Shown here: one piece after another, positions 1 to 13,341 of the stretch | Layout of the letters: the number at the start of each line of letters is the position of its first letter | Numbering within the stretch: the stretch's first letter is position 1 | NCBI RefSeq assembly: GCF_958979055.1 | Contig: NC_084887.1 | Location: 32,307,544 to 32,371,543 of the forward strand | Reading direction: 5' to 3' | DNA: 64,000 nucleotides | Source: Alnus glutinosa | Taxonomy: Eukaryota > Streptophyta > Magnoliopsida > Fagales > Betulaceae | Position numbers and translations under genes: made by a program | Notes under the pieces: model-generated | Told to the model about the DNA's origin: nothing | Database searches by the model: none | The model's input: the letters and a program-made list of their open reading frames with translations, nothing else

Positions 1-1
1 C

Positions 2-260
2 AACCTAGAAGAGAAAAACTTGGACCATCTTTTTCTAAAATGTCAACATTCAGCTGAAGGAAAAAAAGCATGAAGAGCAGTCTAAAGAATAATTGAAAGA
101 AAATATACTTTCAATGAAAAAATTATTAAAGAAAAAGTTCATAGCCAAAATGAAGAAAATCTTTATTGCCCATTTTGGGTTTGGGGAGGAGGGCTGAAGG
201 GGGGACTCTTGTCAAAGTTCAAGTTACAATGGAACCAATTATTGAGTCCGCTTGAAGAAC
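2..260 (+). pseudogene. possible LINE zinc-binding domain remnant
   Basis: The first bases read NLEEKNLDHLFLKCQHSAEG on the plus strand. This resembles the D/E-HLF-x-C segment of the zf-RVT domain at the end of plant L1 LINEs (compare 59190-59240 in this window). Stop codons follow at once. The assignment rests on a short motif only and the element would continue to the left of the window. Confidence 0.22.
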
Positions 261-290
261 ATACCTTGCGCAACGCTTACAAGTAAATTA

Positions 291-293
<3 letters not shown>

Positions 294-359
<66 letters not shown>
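294..359. repeat. (TA)n microsatellite
   Basis: About 33 uninterrupted TA dinucleotides, a likely length-variable simple repeat. A short (GA)n tract lies at 628-656. I see no gene between 360 and 1054, which is downstream of the 3' end of the minus-strand hydrolase gene. Confidence 0.95.
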
Positions 360-361
<2 letters not shown>

Positions 362-626
362 ATATAACATACATATCATACAAGAATCAATTAGTCTTTA
401 AGTCCCGTTGAGAAAGATAAAGCACATTTACCCTCTCCAGCAAAATTAAATTCTGGACCTCAAACCAAAATAGAACAGAAAATTTGCTTTCCACTTTCAT
501 CTGATTTTGAAACATTAACAGACAGAAAGATGGCTGCAAAATAATCTGATATAGAAACTTCACTGACAGAAAACACTTCCCATATTGCAATATAGTTGAT
601 GAACAACAAAAAGCCACATGCGCATG

Positions 627-660
<34 letters not shown>

Positions 661-1054
661 CAACCAAGATTTATTAAAGCTGGAGTGAAAATCATGAGAT
701 GTATGATTTTCCTGGTTAAATTAATTTTATATTTTTCCTCTAGAAAATGGATAAGAAACAACATAATTATACCACCAAAACAACCCCATTGACTAATCAA
801 ATAAATAAAAATAAGAGCAAAATACAACCTTCAATATGTGGACTGATCTGTTCTCTTCTTCAAACACTTGTAGCTATGGGTTTGAAACAATCAATATTGC
901 ATAATCTGACTGATCTCACCATCTCCCCAAAACTGCGACCACAACCCAAATCCAACAGTCAGGAAAATCAGATATCTCATATGTAGACATGCCACATTGA
1001 GCAAGCATAGTTCGAAAAAAGAAACATAAATGGATTAAAAGAATTGTAGCGACT

Positions 1055-4000
1055 CTAAAGTATAGCTGACCGGTCAATGCTGTTTCTCGCTTTCTCTGGC
1101 TGGTCTGTGACGTTTCTCACTTTCTCTGGCTGGTCTGTGACATTACTTGCTTTCTCAGGCCGATCGATACTCTTTCTTGATTTCTCTCTCTTATCAGTAC
1201 TGGCTCTCAACTTCTCTTTTCGGTCTGTGCTTAGCCTTGGCTTTTCTCTCTGATCAGTACTTGGTCGAGACTTTTCTCTCTGATCTGTGCTGGGTCTGGA
1301 TTTCTCTCTACAATCTGTGCTGTTCCTGGGATTTTCTTGTTGATCTGTAATTGGCACAAATCCATTTCTCCTATGTGGTGATTTCTCAATGGCTGATATG
1401 AATTTCTTGAGATGCTTAATGTATTGTGGGAAAAGCTCCAAGTTACAATGATTCCCGTCTTTAATCCATAACGGTTCATACTTCTCTTTACATTGCTCCC
1501 AAAGTTGCTTACCATGGGACCAACCAACAACATCATCAACGGTTCCCTGCAGGCAAACGCAGAGCAAAACAGCTTGGTAAATAAGCATGCTTCCAAACAC
1601 TAGCCATATCTTGCAAGTTACCATATTTGCAGGTTACATGTCATAACAGTGATTTCAGTTAATAAGGAGCCTAACCAACCAGTATGGTGGCAGGTACCTG
1701 CCAATTACAAAATGGGTATGTGAAATTATATTAATCAGGCACACCCATTTCGATCATACTAAGATATCCAAAGCAAATCAAACCAGCACAGTTGAACCAC
1801 ATTATGGTCTTTATACCCACAATAAAGCACAAGCTATTCATCTGAGAACATTTTGATGCTAATATAAAGTCTATGCCTGAATATGAACGTTAAATGCACC
1901 GACATCAATGTTTCACAAAAGGGGGGATCTGAGATACACAAACCATAGCATTCAGGGACAGATTGCCCTCTTATGAACAAATTGGAGGTTTGGAGCATTA
2001 TAGGGATGAATATGTGATTGACCTGGTCAAAACAGATTTAACATGGTCCAGGGCAGATATCAAATCTTCTACAATTTCAAAAAAAATAAAAACACAAGAA
2101 CTCTATTTCGACCAAGATTTGAACTCTCGCCAAGAACTCGAATTTCAACTTGTAAACCAATAAACCAATATAATTTACGTGTCACAGCAGTGGTTATGTT
2201 ATATTTAATGCTTTTTGTACACATTAAGTTGCAAACCTACATGTGTTATTCTTATACATAGTCACACATGCATTGGTTGTCTCCTCGTAAAATACTAGAG
2301 GAAGGAGCGGAAGCGAGAGTCAGAGCAAGATCAAGAGCTCAAGAATTTAAATTTGGTAACCATCCTTAATTTGTCCTGGTATTCTTGTGGCAGTTGCAAA
2401 AAAATTTCAAAACATAAATTTAAGTTAATCAATCATAGTACAGTTAGGGGTTTTAGCAGCAAAAAGGAGAAAGAGAAATGATTCATCAGATATAGCATGA
2501 AATCAATGTAATACATGCATGCAGTGACCAATAAACCATTTTCCTATATTAAAAGATCCAGAACTGGAAATGCCAGAATTAGAAAAATAACCATATATAA
2601 GGTTGTAATTAGTGCATAGAAACTCAATTCTGCAATCTGTTTCGCCATCAAATTATTATAAACTTGGATCCTATATTTAGGTTTACAAACATCTTACTAA
2701 AATAAACATCCCTTAAAATCCGGATAAATACTCACATGAATTACCAGAACTGGACAATTGACAAACGGTATTTTATCAATATTATGCACAAAAACACACA
2801 AATAATCATTATTACTTGGTTAATTTCCAAAAATTGTAAACAATTGAACATTAAGATTCTCCAACCCTGCATACTTATCAAAAAAAGATTCTCCAACCCT
2901 GCATAAAAAAGTAAACCTTATAAATGTCGAACCAGTATGTTTTCTTCACCGGATACATGACCCGGAGGCCAGACAAGATTGGACTGTGGAGAATTACAGC
3001 CCTCAAATACGGTAACCGGGTAGCCAAATCTAATGTGGGTCCGCTACCAACCGATTGCCCATACAAGATAATATCTTCCTCTTTCGTGCCATACTTCTCT
3101 ACAAGGCATCTGTATGCGGCTTCTATGTCTGCATAAGTGTTATGCTCACTCGGCTGCCAAAATAAAACACATAATTCAGCATTATCCTATTTTATTTTAA
3201 CTTATTCTCAATTAATCTATTTCCCTATATTATTCCTTGGAGAAAATGTGAAACTAATTAAAATTCAAAGCCTGGCTATGCCAATAGGAATAGGTGCACT
3301 AGGCTCAGCCGCTCAGTAGAGCAAGGCTTTCAACCTTTTTGGGGTCCCATATAACAAAAACAAACTAAAGATCTGTTTGGTGAACAAGAAAATGCCGGGG
3401 GGAAAAAAAACAGCCATAAAGTATAAAATCTCAAATTAGAAGCAAACTGGGACGACAAAAGGAAACATCTCAGCCAAGAGCCCGATAGACTCGTTCAACT
3501 TACTTAACTCAAGTTTTATACCATTCGGAAAGCAAAAAAACTTAAAAATGAATCAATAAATCTAAACCAAAGATCAAAATTTTCCCTTCTTTTTTAAGCT
3601 ACAGTAGCATGAAAGATCCGAACCTACAACACAAAACACACACAAAAACTCCCAACATTTTTCGCAGCATCCAAACAAAAACATTAATCTCATACCTTCC
3701 CAGTAGACTGCCCGTACCCCGAGTAATCATACCTACAATACAAAACACCCAAAAAAATATTACAAAAAATAAATAAATAAATAAAACCTCTTGTGTGTAT
3801 GCATGTAAAGGTAGCTTAGTGAATGAAAGTTTTGGGATTTACAAACGGACCCCATAAAGTTGACTCGGAGGTGGAGACTGAGTTCATAGAACAACCCGTA
3901 CATCTGACCCAGATCGGCTGCGTTGCCGTGCGAGTACAGCATCGTCAGAGACGCCAAGGGGTTGCTAATGTACACCGCCACGACGTCGCTCCCCCTCTTG

Positions 4001-4155
4001 GTTCTCAACCTCAAAACGTCAACGTTTTCCCTAGTTTCCACCCCCGTCATTATCAGCTTCCCACCATCCCCCTCCTCCTCCTCCACCCCATACGACGGCG
4101 GGCTCGGCGGGAAGAACGCGAACTTCGCCGCCATGGAAGACGTCACCGCCCCCAT
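1055..4155 (-). CDS. ABHD17-like alpha/beta hydrolase (possibly damaged splice site)
   Basis: Five coding exons on the minus strand: 4155-3851, 3732-3696, 3153-2917, 2783-2736 and 1546-1055, in frame for 372 residues. The family comprises membrane-associated serine hydrolases; animal members remove palmitate from proteins. Visible features: [11 protein letters not shown] start, which fits an N-myristoylation signal; oxyanion region [26 protein letters not shown]; nucleophile elbow [10 protein letters not shown]; catalytic Asp in GTVDDVV; catalytic His in DGNHCNLE. The C-terminal ~100 residues are degenerate 11-residue repeats of the [10 protein letters not shown] type, as known in plant relatives. 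I chose the ATG at 4155 because the two codons before it follow a TTG, not an ATG. Oddity: the exon-4 acceptor reads AT instead of AG (2785-2784), and GTVDDVVGW departs from the DDVVD form I recall for the family. The gene may therefore be a young pseudogene or use another splice form. The family call is secure, the functionality is not. Confidence 0.82.
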
Positions 4156-5416
4156 ATCCAAAATCCTCCAAAAAAATTAAATAATAATTAAATTCCACAA
4201 AGTTTGATTAAAATCTATTTGGTGCGCACGGCGGAGGTGATATTTACTGTGGATTTTAAGATTGACCCAGTTGGAGTTTTGCGGGGATATGCTAGTATTT
4301 TGATTCAATTTTAAGTTTCGGTGCTTGGGGTGGTGTTTGCCTGGTGGGAAGGTGACGGGAAAACAGGGTTTTCTAGGGTTTCAAATTGACCTGTTGTGGG
4401 GGGTGGGGGGGGGAGGGGGGGTGAAGGGAGAAGTGGGAAAGGAGCGCAGGATTTTCCGGCGTGGAAAGGGAGAGTGGCACGTGTGGAATGATCCAGCCGG
4501 TGGGGACAGCGGCTGTCTGTGATGGTGATGTTTTAGAGAATAAAACGGGGAAAGGTGACTGTGGGGCGACACGTGTCCTTGTAGGGCAAACTTGGTGGGT
4601 GGGTGAGTACTGGAAATAGCTGTGTAGATACTAGATTTCACTATGTGCCAGCTTGGATCGGACCAGTGTGGTTCTATTATTTGTTTTTGAGACCGGGTTT
4701 TTGTTTGTCCTGTTTCGGGTGGTTTTACACCAGACACCATCGGGTGGACAAAGGTTGGGATTTGTCTGCATGCATGTGTTTTTTACGGCACTTTCTTTTT
4801 TTTCCTTTTTTCCTTTTTTTTTTTTTTTTTTAACTGTTTTAAGCACTTTCTCAAGTTCGTTTTAAACGTGTAATCACTTCTCTCGGAAGAAAGATAAACT
4901 CCGTATAATTCTCATGATTATAACATTTTCTATAACTATTTTGCAATTTGTTGATACGTGTTAATATATGATTAAAGTTATATTAGTACGTGTCAACGAG
5001 GTAGCAATTCAAGCACCTCAAAGCGAGGAGAACTGTAAAATTCACCTGGTCCAGGTGGACCTGCACCTCAAAGACTTAATCTTAATTATGAATGATATAG
5101 TATAGAACGCGGACATTAACCTACCCTTTTACGAATTGAACTCAATTTGTTGTTTCTATCTTCAAAGGAGAGATTGGGGTTTCACTTTGAACATTAAAAG
5201 CGGTGAAGATGAGGGTGTTTTTATCAATCTTGAATACTCACCTATAAGTCCATAATATAGATAGGTTGATGGTTATTTAGAATGGTACTCCGGGTTGGTG
5301 CATTAATTTTTAATACGATCTAATGCATTTATAATTTTGGACCTATATGTTTGTTAGAGTAATTGGGTAAGTATTTTTTTTATTATTATTATTATTTGAA
5401 AAAAAAATGTTTTGAT

Positions 5417-5420
<4 letters not shown>

Positions 5421-5504
<84 letters not shown>
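5421..5504. repeat. (TA)n microsatellite
   Basis: About 42 consecutive TA dinucleotides. A shorter one of the same kind lies at 8949-8991. Confidence 0.95.
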
Positions 5505-5507
<3 letters not shown>

Positions 5508-8500
5508 GTTAAAAGTTTGATGGGATCACGTATATATAGTTGCTTATTTGAAAAGCTACAAACAGATTGATCTGAATCAACTGACATAAAATGCAGGAAA
5601 AGATAGATTAGCTATTTCGAATGAGTCAGGAATTCTCAAAAACACAGAAGACTATATTTGACTTAATAATATTCAACATATTTTATTGCAAATGTCTTTA
5701 AATAATACAGTTAATATAAAGAAGTAAAAAACAAACATATGTCTGAAACACCTAGATAGCATCCTATTACTTGAACAATCACTATATCTACTACGTACTT
5801 TTGAGAGTCTTACTCTAATACTGTAATTATACTTTTCTCATATAAATAAGAGTCTTATTTCAATCTTATTACTACTACCTTATCTAGATATATAGTATCC
5901 CTTAATAATAAGAATACATCATTAAACTTAAAGACTACTAAAGAAGTCTCTTAATGAAAGTCCAACTCCATGGTTCAGGAACGTATCACAGAATACCTAA
6001 CTTCTCAAGTATAGTTTGCTTTCTTTTATTGAAGATAATTTGCTTTCTTTCATTGAAGTTGACAGATTTATATGTCCAGAACGTACGTAGTTAGGCTACA
6101 ATCTGGGTCTTGGAGTAGGTTTGATAATTGTTCGAGTAAAGGAAGATATTGAATTCAACTTCCTTTAAAATTGAGGATGCATGCCTAGCCTGTAACATGT
6201 CCTCAAGTATTTGAATGCATGGTCTTTTCTCTGACATGACCATTTGCCTGTGTGTGAAAAGTAGTGCTAAACTTCAATTGCATCCCAACAACTTCTACAA
6301 AAACTTCACCAAAATCTCGATTTCAGACATGGTGATTAGCACTTAACGTATGTTTTGGGCATATAAATCTGCCGAACTTCAAACATTTACGTCACATCTT
6401 GTCATTTTTTCAAAACCAAAACTTCAAACAAAAGTACTTTTCAAAACTATTATCAAACCTACCATCTTCCTAATATTGAAAAAACTACAATGACCAGCAC
6501 TGAAAATCCTGGCGTTTCAACTTTCGTATGCTCGTGGGAGGCCACTCACGTACAGCAGCATCCCATTCAATAGAGTTTCAACTACACATACAAATGAGAT
6601 TGCATTAAATAGTGGTCGGAATTAAAATTTGATTATATATATGAAAATGTATAAAAAATTTGTGCATCATTTCGATCTCCGATCATATTTAACTTTGGGT
6701 TGATCAACTGATCGCAACCACTCTCCCAGAAGGTGCTACTGTGTTGGCAGTATGAACTTATTGCTTTTGATTTGATTACTAACTTCAATATATTCATGAT
6801 GAAAAGTTCCTTCTTTTCTTTCTTTTTCCACTAAAATCTATTCCCTATTTTGAGCTTGCGGATTGGATCAAAAGGCTACTAACTTTTCTCTCCTTTAGAA
6901 GTACTTTTTATATATCTTTGCTGAAAAGGTTTGAGTTGACTGTGTGAGTTCTGTACTCTCAACAAATTTGGGTAGAAATGTGATTTGATGTTCGAAACGT
7001 ACATCAGTTGTAATTGTGCATGATTGGGTAAATATGTCTGTCCAAAACCTAAATTCAAGACCATATATACACTTTGCAAAGCACTCAAAGTCAAGAGTGG
7101 GGTCTTGACAATCTGGAAAGGAATAAGGCCATAAGGGGCTGGGTTCAGGGGTGAGTAGAAAATGGAAACACCTTTTGAACCTATTCCAATTGGATGCCTC
7201 CAACATTTTGACCCATAGTGAAGGTTTTAAGAATTTATTGTCAATGGAGGGCTCCATAATAATCATGAAATTTTGATATCATATTTAACCCTAAATTATA
7301 TTTTCTAGTTCATTCAAAATAAACGGTTTGGATCTAGCCACGTAATCCTTAAAAAACAAAACAAATAAAAAATAAATTAAAATAATTACCTCTTCTAGTG
7401 AGTGGTCCGATCACCTGGTCTAACCACCTCTTTAGACAGTTGACCACTCTCTCAAAAGGTAAAATGGTTGATCTAGACTCCTCTTCACCTCAAAGGATGA
7501 TGCCATCCCTTTGCTTATATTAATTGTTTTTCTTGATTTCTTTACTATATTTGGGTTTTGGATAAGGGATTTCTTTCATCAATATAACCTTTTCCCTTTT
7601 TCAAAACATGAAAATGTCTAAATTATCATAAAGGATAGTGAAACTCCCGAATCGGTCGTGCATTTCGTCATAATTAACGATCCGATTTAGGAAATATTAT
7701 AAGAAAACTTTTATATTCATTTGGCAACTAAAGGAAATTGAATAAAAAACATTGAAAGCTCATATTTATACGATTCTTAATTATCATCCTAAATATCGTT
7801 TTTATATGTGTTTCTCGAAAAATATGGTTTGATCCTTTCACTATTTAACCACATAATTTGAAGAAGATGGAAAAAGTTGCTCTCTAATCGTGCTCTGTGC
7901 ATTGGTGGCTATTGTCTTTGTAATTGCTAAAGCTTTAAAAGCTCAATTAGCAGTACTCTCACTAAATAAACATGTCAAAGTGCTTGTGTTTGATAATTAA
8001 TAATTATTTTTCTTTGATTGTTAAGGAATAATAATTTAATGATAGAGGTGTTGTTTTAATATTTCAAGCACCGTTCTTTGGTTTGTCTTCAAGATTTTCT
8101 AATTTTCTAAAAATATAGCCAAATATTTCAAGTGCGTGTTTTTTACATGATCAAGGAACATCTCTAGTATTTTACTATTTTTATAAATTGAGTTTGAAGA
8201 AATTTCTCTAACCTAATTTTAAGAAAAACTTTGTCCGGTTTGATTTTATTATGCCAAAGTTATCCTTTAGAGGTAATGATCAAAGCGAGGGATGTTTATT
8301 GGAAACAATGAGGTAGTTAGACATATTTAATCGCCAACAATTTTACTTCAAAATTATGGGGAAAATATAATTATTCCCTCCAACTATATCTAGAACACCA
8401 TGAATGCTTTATAAAGGAATGCAGAAGCCCCTACAATTAGAGTAATCCTTTGCTTGGGCCAAAGTTGTCAACTCTAACGATATGTTTGAGTCGAAATGAA

Positions 8501-8608
8501 AGTGATATTTGTTAAGGGAAAACATTAAATTAAAATACCCAAAATTTATTTTTAATGTAATAGAAGAAAGCATACTATCAAAAAGGAGAAATGATTTTTG
8601 GAGAACAA

Positions 8609-8766
8609 AAACCGTCCCCCAACAAGCTCTTTTTAATAAAAAAAAAATTAAATATAATCAAAAAGTGTCATTTGATGTGATATTAAAGGACATTTTTTTG
8701 ATTATATTTGATTTTTTTTATTTTTTTTTATTTTTTTTATCAAAAAGAGCCTAAAGGGGACGGTTT
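8609..8766. mobile_element. palindromic MITE-like element
   Basis: The left arm starts AAACCGTCCCC, continues with AGCTCTTTTT and an A-rich stretch, and ends in AATATAATCAAAAA. The right arm is its reverse complement: TTTTTTTGATTATATTTGA, T-rich tract, AAAAAGAGCCT and GGGGACGGTTT. The loop is about 25 bases. No clear target duplication is visible. It is a foldback element with arms of about 55-75 bases. Confidence 0.6.
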
Positions 8767-8946
8767 CCGTTCCTTGTATATCGCCTCTCAACAAAAAGAA
8801 ACATATGAAACAAAAGCAATTCCAATGTGACGTGACTACATGGGTTGAACCAGGCTTTACCTTGTTCAAAATTTTAAAAATTCTTCTAAAAATATATATA
8901 ATTTTAATAATTTTGACTCCCAAAAATTACCCCCCCACCCTTTTTC

Positions 8947-8995
<49 letters not shown>

Positions 8996-10640
8996 CACAA
9001 AAAAAAAAAAAAAAACGTCATGGGGGTATGATAGGTAATTCCGGTCAAATTATTTCTTGTGACACACCGTCATGGCCCCTCCTAATAGAAGGGGACATTG
9101 CAATCCCAATGATAGTCAATAGATTGGTTTATAAGCGAAGTTTATAGAATTGCTAGCGTAGAGAAATAAAATTAGATATAGAATTGCTAATTTGGGTTAG
9201 TCAATCCGTACGTGAACCTAAAAAGGTTTCAAGGGTTTATATATATATATATATTAAAACCTTTTTGGTTTGTGAAAATCATTAAAAACCGATATAGTAA
9301 TAATTCTATTAATTAATGAGTTCTTTAGCCCGTGAAGTTTACTAACGAGTAGAAAGTTGCTTGTAGACTTGTAGTATTCTCTTTTGGGCTATTTGAAGCG
9401 CCAAGGGCCCAAGTCCCATTAAAATCAAGTTTTTTTTTTTTCCTCCTAATCTAGTTTTGCTTCTTTTGATTTTAAACTGCAAGGTTTTTATTCTGTTACC
9501 TTTTGTCACAAAGTAAATGTAATAAAATAAATAGAAAGTTTATGGCAATAGGCTAACAAAAGTTGTCATTCCACAATCTCTAAAGCAAATTTGAATAGAA
9601 AATTATTCCGTTTTTATTCATGATATTGTATTTACTGCAAAAATTAAGTTATTTTGATATTAAGGAAAGCCTAAAATGTATTTCTCTTGGGTTTTAGATG
9701 ATGTAAATCTTACTTTTCAAATCAATTATTTTTTATCCATTTTGTTCATTCTTTTTAAATTATTATGTTGAAACGGTTAATTAATTTTTTTTTTCCCACT
9801 ATTACGATGTTAAAAAAACATATTGTACCTCGCTCTCATTGACTCTAGGTTTTTTTACTTTAAACTTTGATGCTGAATGCAATAAAAAATTTAAAACCTG
9901 TTTACTATAATATATTGGTTAACATCATACATCGAAGAGCCAACAACCAAGCTTTTTAGTTTGAATGTACTAATTTTTGGAAGTAGGAGTTTTAACTTTT
10001 TGCAACAAGAGGGATGCACCATGTTGAGGGCAAAATATGGAGATTAGGTTAGAAAAGTGCATGTGTTATGCACGTGATCGAGATTTCGTCTTATTTATTT
10101 ATTTGTTAAGAAATAGTAGTTTAAAAAAATTGAGTGTGACCGGCGACGATTTGTAAAAATAATATGTAAATAAATGATAATTGAAAGGGTAAAAGTAATT
10201 AATCATAAAAAAATGAAGCGTCGAAAATAAGATCATCCTTTTATATCTTATATCCTCTTTTAGTAGGCCATCCTTCCCTCGGTAAATAAGAATTGAATTT
10301 AGGTTAAAATACATAGTAGACTTTGAATCTAAGCCTTAGAATTTACATAATTAAGTTTAAGTTGAGATACATTTATTATCCCTCAAATTAGACTTGGATT
10401 TATCATCTTAAATTTTAAAAGTATCAGTGAGCAAAGGCATTTAGTCAAACTGAGAAACACAAATTAACTGGCAAACTAGAAAATTGACCACTAACTGACA
10501 AACTTCCGTTTACTCATGTGGCATAATTTCATTGGATAATAAACTTAAAACATCATGCTTTGCAGAAGAATGTAACCTCAAATACTTTTTTTCTTTTTTT
10601 TCTTGTCGATTTTGTCAAATAGTGACAAAGTAAATCAAAC

Positions 10641-11098
10641 ACAACGTGAAGACAGCTTTAAGGTTAGGTTCTTCCCACATTTCTATGCCGGGATTTTACT
10701 TCTTCGAGCTCTGACAAGTTGTCTCACCAAGCAAAACCAGATGGTTCTTGAGCCAAAGGTACTTCACCTCAAACCCAGAGCTTCGATTCTGTATTCTCAG
10801 TTTGATCTGTGCTTAAAAATTTCGTCTTAGATCATATCGTTGCATAAAAGATTGTTTCTTCATAGTCTGACTGGAGATTGGGGGTTTCGATCTGAACTGT
10901 AATGCCTGGTTCTAATCAATGATTCTTTGAGCTCCCAGTATTTTTGTTAATGGGTTTTCTCATTTTATGCTAGAGATCAATATTTTAGATTTTGAAATTT
11001 TGGATCTTTTGGTGTGGGAGCCATGATTTAGGGTTGGCATTGGGTATTTGGACGAGCCTTAACATTGGGTTAATTGGGATTTGCCAGAATTTAGCACC
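10641..11098 (+). promoter_or_regulatory. probable leader of the F-box gene, with possible 5'UTR intron
   Basis: Sequence composition changes here from AT-rich to mixed. A possible donor (GAGCCAAAG/GTACTT, about 10758) and a pyrimidine-rich acceptor TTTGCCAG ending 12 bases before the start codon suggest a 5'UTR intron. This is inference from splice-site appearance only; transcript data would settle it. Confidence 0.35.
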
Positions 11099-12415
11099 AT
11101 GGATGGTATTGGGGAATCTTCTGAATCGGCGCCTGGAGTACCTAGTTCTCAATTGAAGAGCAATGGGTCTTTTCGTGAAGGTGATAGGTCTCCTAAGCAA
11201 GTGTCACCTCTTAGGGGTGGTGGGTCGAGGAATACGAGTCCATTGGGTCGGGTAGGATCAAGGAACACTAGCCCTTCAAGGCAGAAGGTGATTAAGACCA
11301 AACCACGTGGATTTGATGAGGAAAGGGTTGCTACATTTGTTAAAGCTGCTCACCCTGATGTTCAAATGGAAGATAGTATATGGGCAATGTTGCCTGAAGA
11401 CTTGCTGAATGAGATTTTAGCGAGGGTTCCTCCGTTTATGATCTTTCGCCTACACTCTGTTTGTAAAAGGTGGAATTCGATTCTTCAAGATATTAGCTTT
11501 CTTAAATTCCACTCACAAGTGTCATCTCATGGGCCTTGTCTTCTTACATTTTGGAAGAACTCTCAGATCCCACAATGCTCAGTCTTCAGCTTGCCTTTGA
11601 AAACGTGGTATAAGATTCCATTCACATTTTTGCCACAGTGGGCGTTCTGGTTGGTTGGTTCTTCAGGTGGTCTTGTTTGCTTTTCTGGGCTCGATGGGCT
11701 AGCTTTCAAAACTTTAGTTTGTAATCCCCTCACACAAACTTGGAGGACGTTGCCGATCATGCATTATAATCAGCAGAGGCAACTGATCATGGTCGTTGAT
11801 AGGACAGACCGATCATTTAAGGTAATAGCCACTAGTGATATTTACGGTGACAGATCATTGCCCACAGAAGTATATGATTCGAAGCTTAACAGTTGGTCAC
11901 TTCACCAGGTAATGCCTGCAGTTAATCTTTGCTCCTCGAAGATGGCATATTGCGACTCCAAATTGTACTTGGAAACCCTTTCACCGCTTGGTCTGATGAT
12001 GTATCGGATGGATGCGAGTTACTGGGAACACATTCCAGCTAAGTTCCCACGTTCTTTGTTGGATGGTTATTTGGTTGCTGGAACCCAGAAGCGTCTGTTT
12101 CTAGTTGGCAGGATTGGTCTTTATAGTACGCTTCAGAGTATGAGAATTTGGGAATTGGACCATGCAAAAGTTATCTGGGTGGAGATTAGCAGGATGCCAC
12201 CAAAGCATTTTCGAGCTTTGTTGAGGTTATCAGCTGAGAGGTTTGAGTGCTTTGGTCAGGATAATTTGATCTGTTTCACATCTTGGAACCAAGGGAAGGG
12301 TCTTCTGTATGATGTGGATAAGAAGGTTTGGTCCTGGATTGCTGGCTGTGCTCTTCAGTCATACAACAGCCAGGTTTGTTTCTATGAGCCAAGATTTGAT
12401 GCTTCCATCTACTGA
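11099..12415 (+). CDS. F-box/kelch-repeat protein, At5g15710 type
   Basis: Single-exon gene of 438 residues. The start ATG at 11099 has an excellent context (GCACCATGG) and matches the position of the Arabidopsis start as I remember it; the six codons before it begin with TTG. Residues ~1-70 are Ser/Pro rich with two GSRNTSP motifs, likely phosphorylation sites. The F-box spans ~97-141 ([20 protein letters not shown], then VCKRWNSIL). The rest is a galactose-oxidase/kelch-like region with [22 protein letters not shown] and [19 protein letters not shown]-box proteins of this kind act as substrate receptors in SCF (SKP1-CUL1-F-box) ubiquitin ligases; the substrate of this one is unknown to me. 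The protein is very strongly conserved with the Arabidopsis one and shows no damage. A candidate poly(A) signal AATAAA lies at 12592. Confidence 0.95.
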   Translation: MDGIGESSESAPGVPSSQLKSNGSFREGDRSPKQVSPLRGGGSRNTSPLGRVGSRNTSPSRQKVIKTKPRGFDEERVATFVKAAHPDVQMEDSIWAMLPEDLLNEILARVPPFMIFRLHSVCKRWNSILQDISFLKFHSQVSSHGPCLLTFWKNSQIPQCSVFSLPLKTWYKIPFTFLPQWAFWLVGSSGGLVCFSGLDGLAFKTLVCNPLTQTWRTLPIMHYNQQRQLIMVVDRTDRSFKVIATSDIYGDRSLPTEVYDSKLNSWSLHQVMPAVNLCSSKMAYCDSKLYLETLSPLGLMMYRMDASYWEHIPAKFPRSLLDGYLVAGTQKRLFLVGRIGLYSTLQSMRIWELDHAKVIWVEISRMPPKHFRALLRLSAERFECFGQDNLICFTSWNQGKGLLYDVDKKVWSWIAGCALQSYNSQVCFYEPRFDASIY

Positions 12416-12591
12416 GGAAATTTTGCTTTGCGGTGTCCATTTTTATCTATTATATGAGGTTTAAGAGGAATTAACATCCTCATTTTGCTTCTTCTCTCAT
12501 ATCCTTCTTCTGCACATCCATGAGAAAGGTTCTTCACACTAAGCTAGTCACTTCATCATTCAATTCCTTTGAGCTTTCATGCTATATCAGC

Positions 12592-12597
12592 AATAAA
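12592..12597 (+). terminator. candidate poly(A) signal of the F-box gene
   Basis: AATAAA, 177 bases after the stop codon. Plant poly(A) signals are loosely defined, so this is only a candidate. Confidence 0.35.
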
Positions 12598-13341
12598 GGT
12601 GCATCAGAAAAGAGCCTTGTTGAAGATTTTGGTCATGCAAGGGTGATATCACCTTGTACGAGGGCTCTGTAATGCACAATGATTGAGAAAGGTTGTAGTT
12701 TAGACAAGGGCTGTGCTTGTTAAGGATGTACGTGGATGATGACTAGGGAAGGAACGCCAGAAGGCAATTTTCTTTCCAACTTTTGTAAAATATTTGGAAG
12801 TTATTTGTACATGCCAGCTACATATCTCTAACTTTTACTGCTATCTTGGTTATTTATTAAATATTAGAATGAGTTGTTTCTAATTATGTGGTCATCCTGG
12901 TTTCTGTATTGCATTTATGTTACAAAATGGTGAATGTGTCTGTGTTTGCCACTTTGATTTGCTTTTGTATGTGATTAGAAATTCTTGTATATCAGTAAAT
13001 ATGGGTTTGGTATGGTTAAGTTTCACTTTTTTTCTTTCCTTGTTCCTACCGTGCCTTCTATACTTGTTATGTGGACAGCCATTTGTCTTTTGCTATTGAT
13101 GAGGCAGTAAACTTATGTGCTCTTGCTTTTGGGATCACTGACCTTACGAATTTTTATGTTCATCCCAATTCACTTGTGTATTTACTTTTCTGTCATTGAC
13201 TGTACGGGAAAGGATTCCACAGTTTCTGATGCTAATTTCATTTTCAGAATTAACCCACTAATTCTGTAGCAAATGGACTTTTTGACTCCTGTGGTTCAAC
13301 TGAAGTGTGATAAACTTGGGTTTCAATAGTGCCTTATTACA

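Larger units (their letters stand above)
4156..10640. other. long AT-rich intergenic region
   Basis: This is the region upstream of the minus-strand hydrolase and upstream of the plus-strand F-box gene. I find no convincing coding exon. The open frames here, such as 6895-7266 minus, lack any family motif and have no splice context. Contents I can point to: poly(T) at 4797-4830, (TA)n at 5421-5504 and 8949-8991, poly(A) at 8999-9015, and one palindromic element at 8609-8766. The first ~200 bases probably hold the hydrolase promoter. Confidence 0.7.

Noticed and set aside
387-827. 146-codon minus-strand frame
   Set aside because: Made of the (GA)n repeat and AT-rich flank; low-complexity Leu/Ser run; no motif.
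3823-4191. plus-strand frames opposite ABHD17-like exon 1
   Set aside because: Shadow of the minus-strand coding exon, which has family motifs and splice sites.
6895-7266. 123-codon minus-strand frame
   Set aside because: No start context, no motif, no splice partners; chance frame in intergenic DNA.
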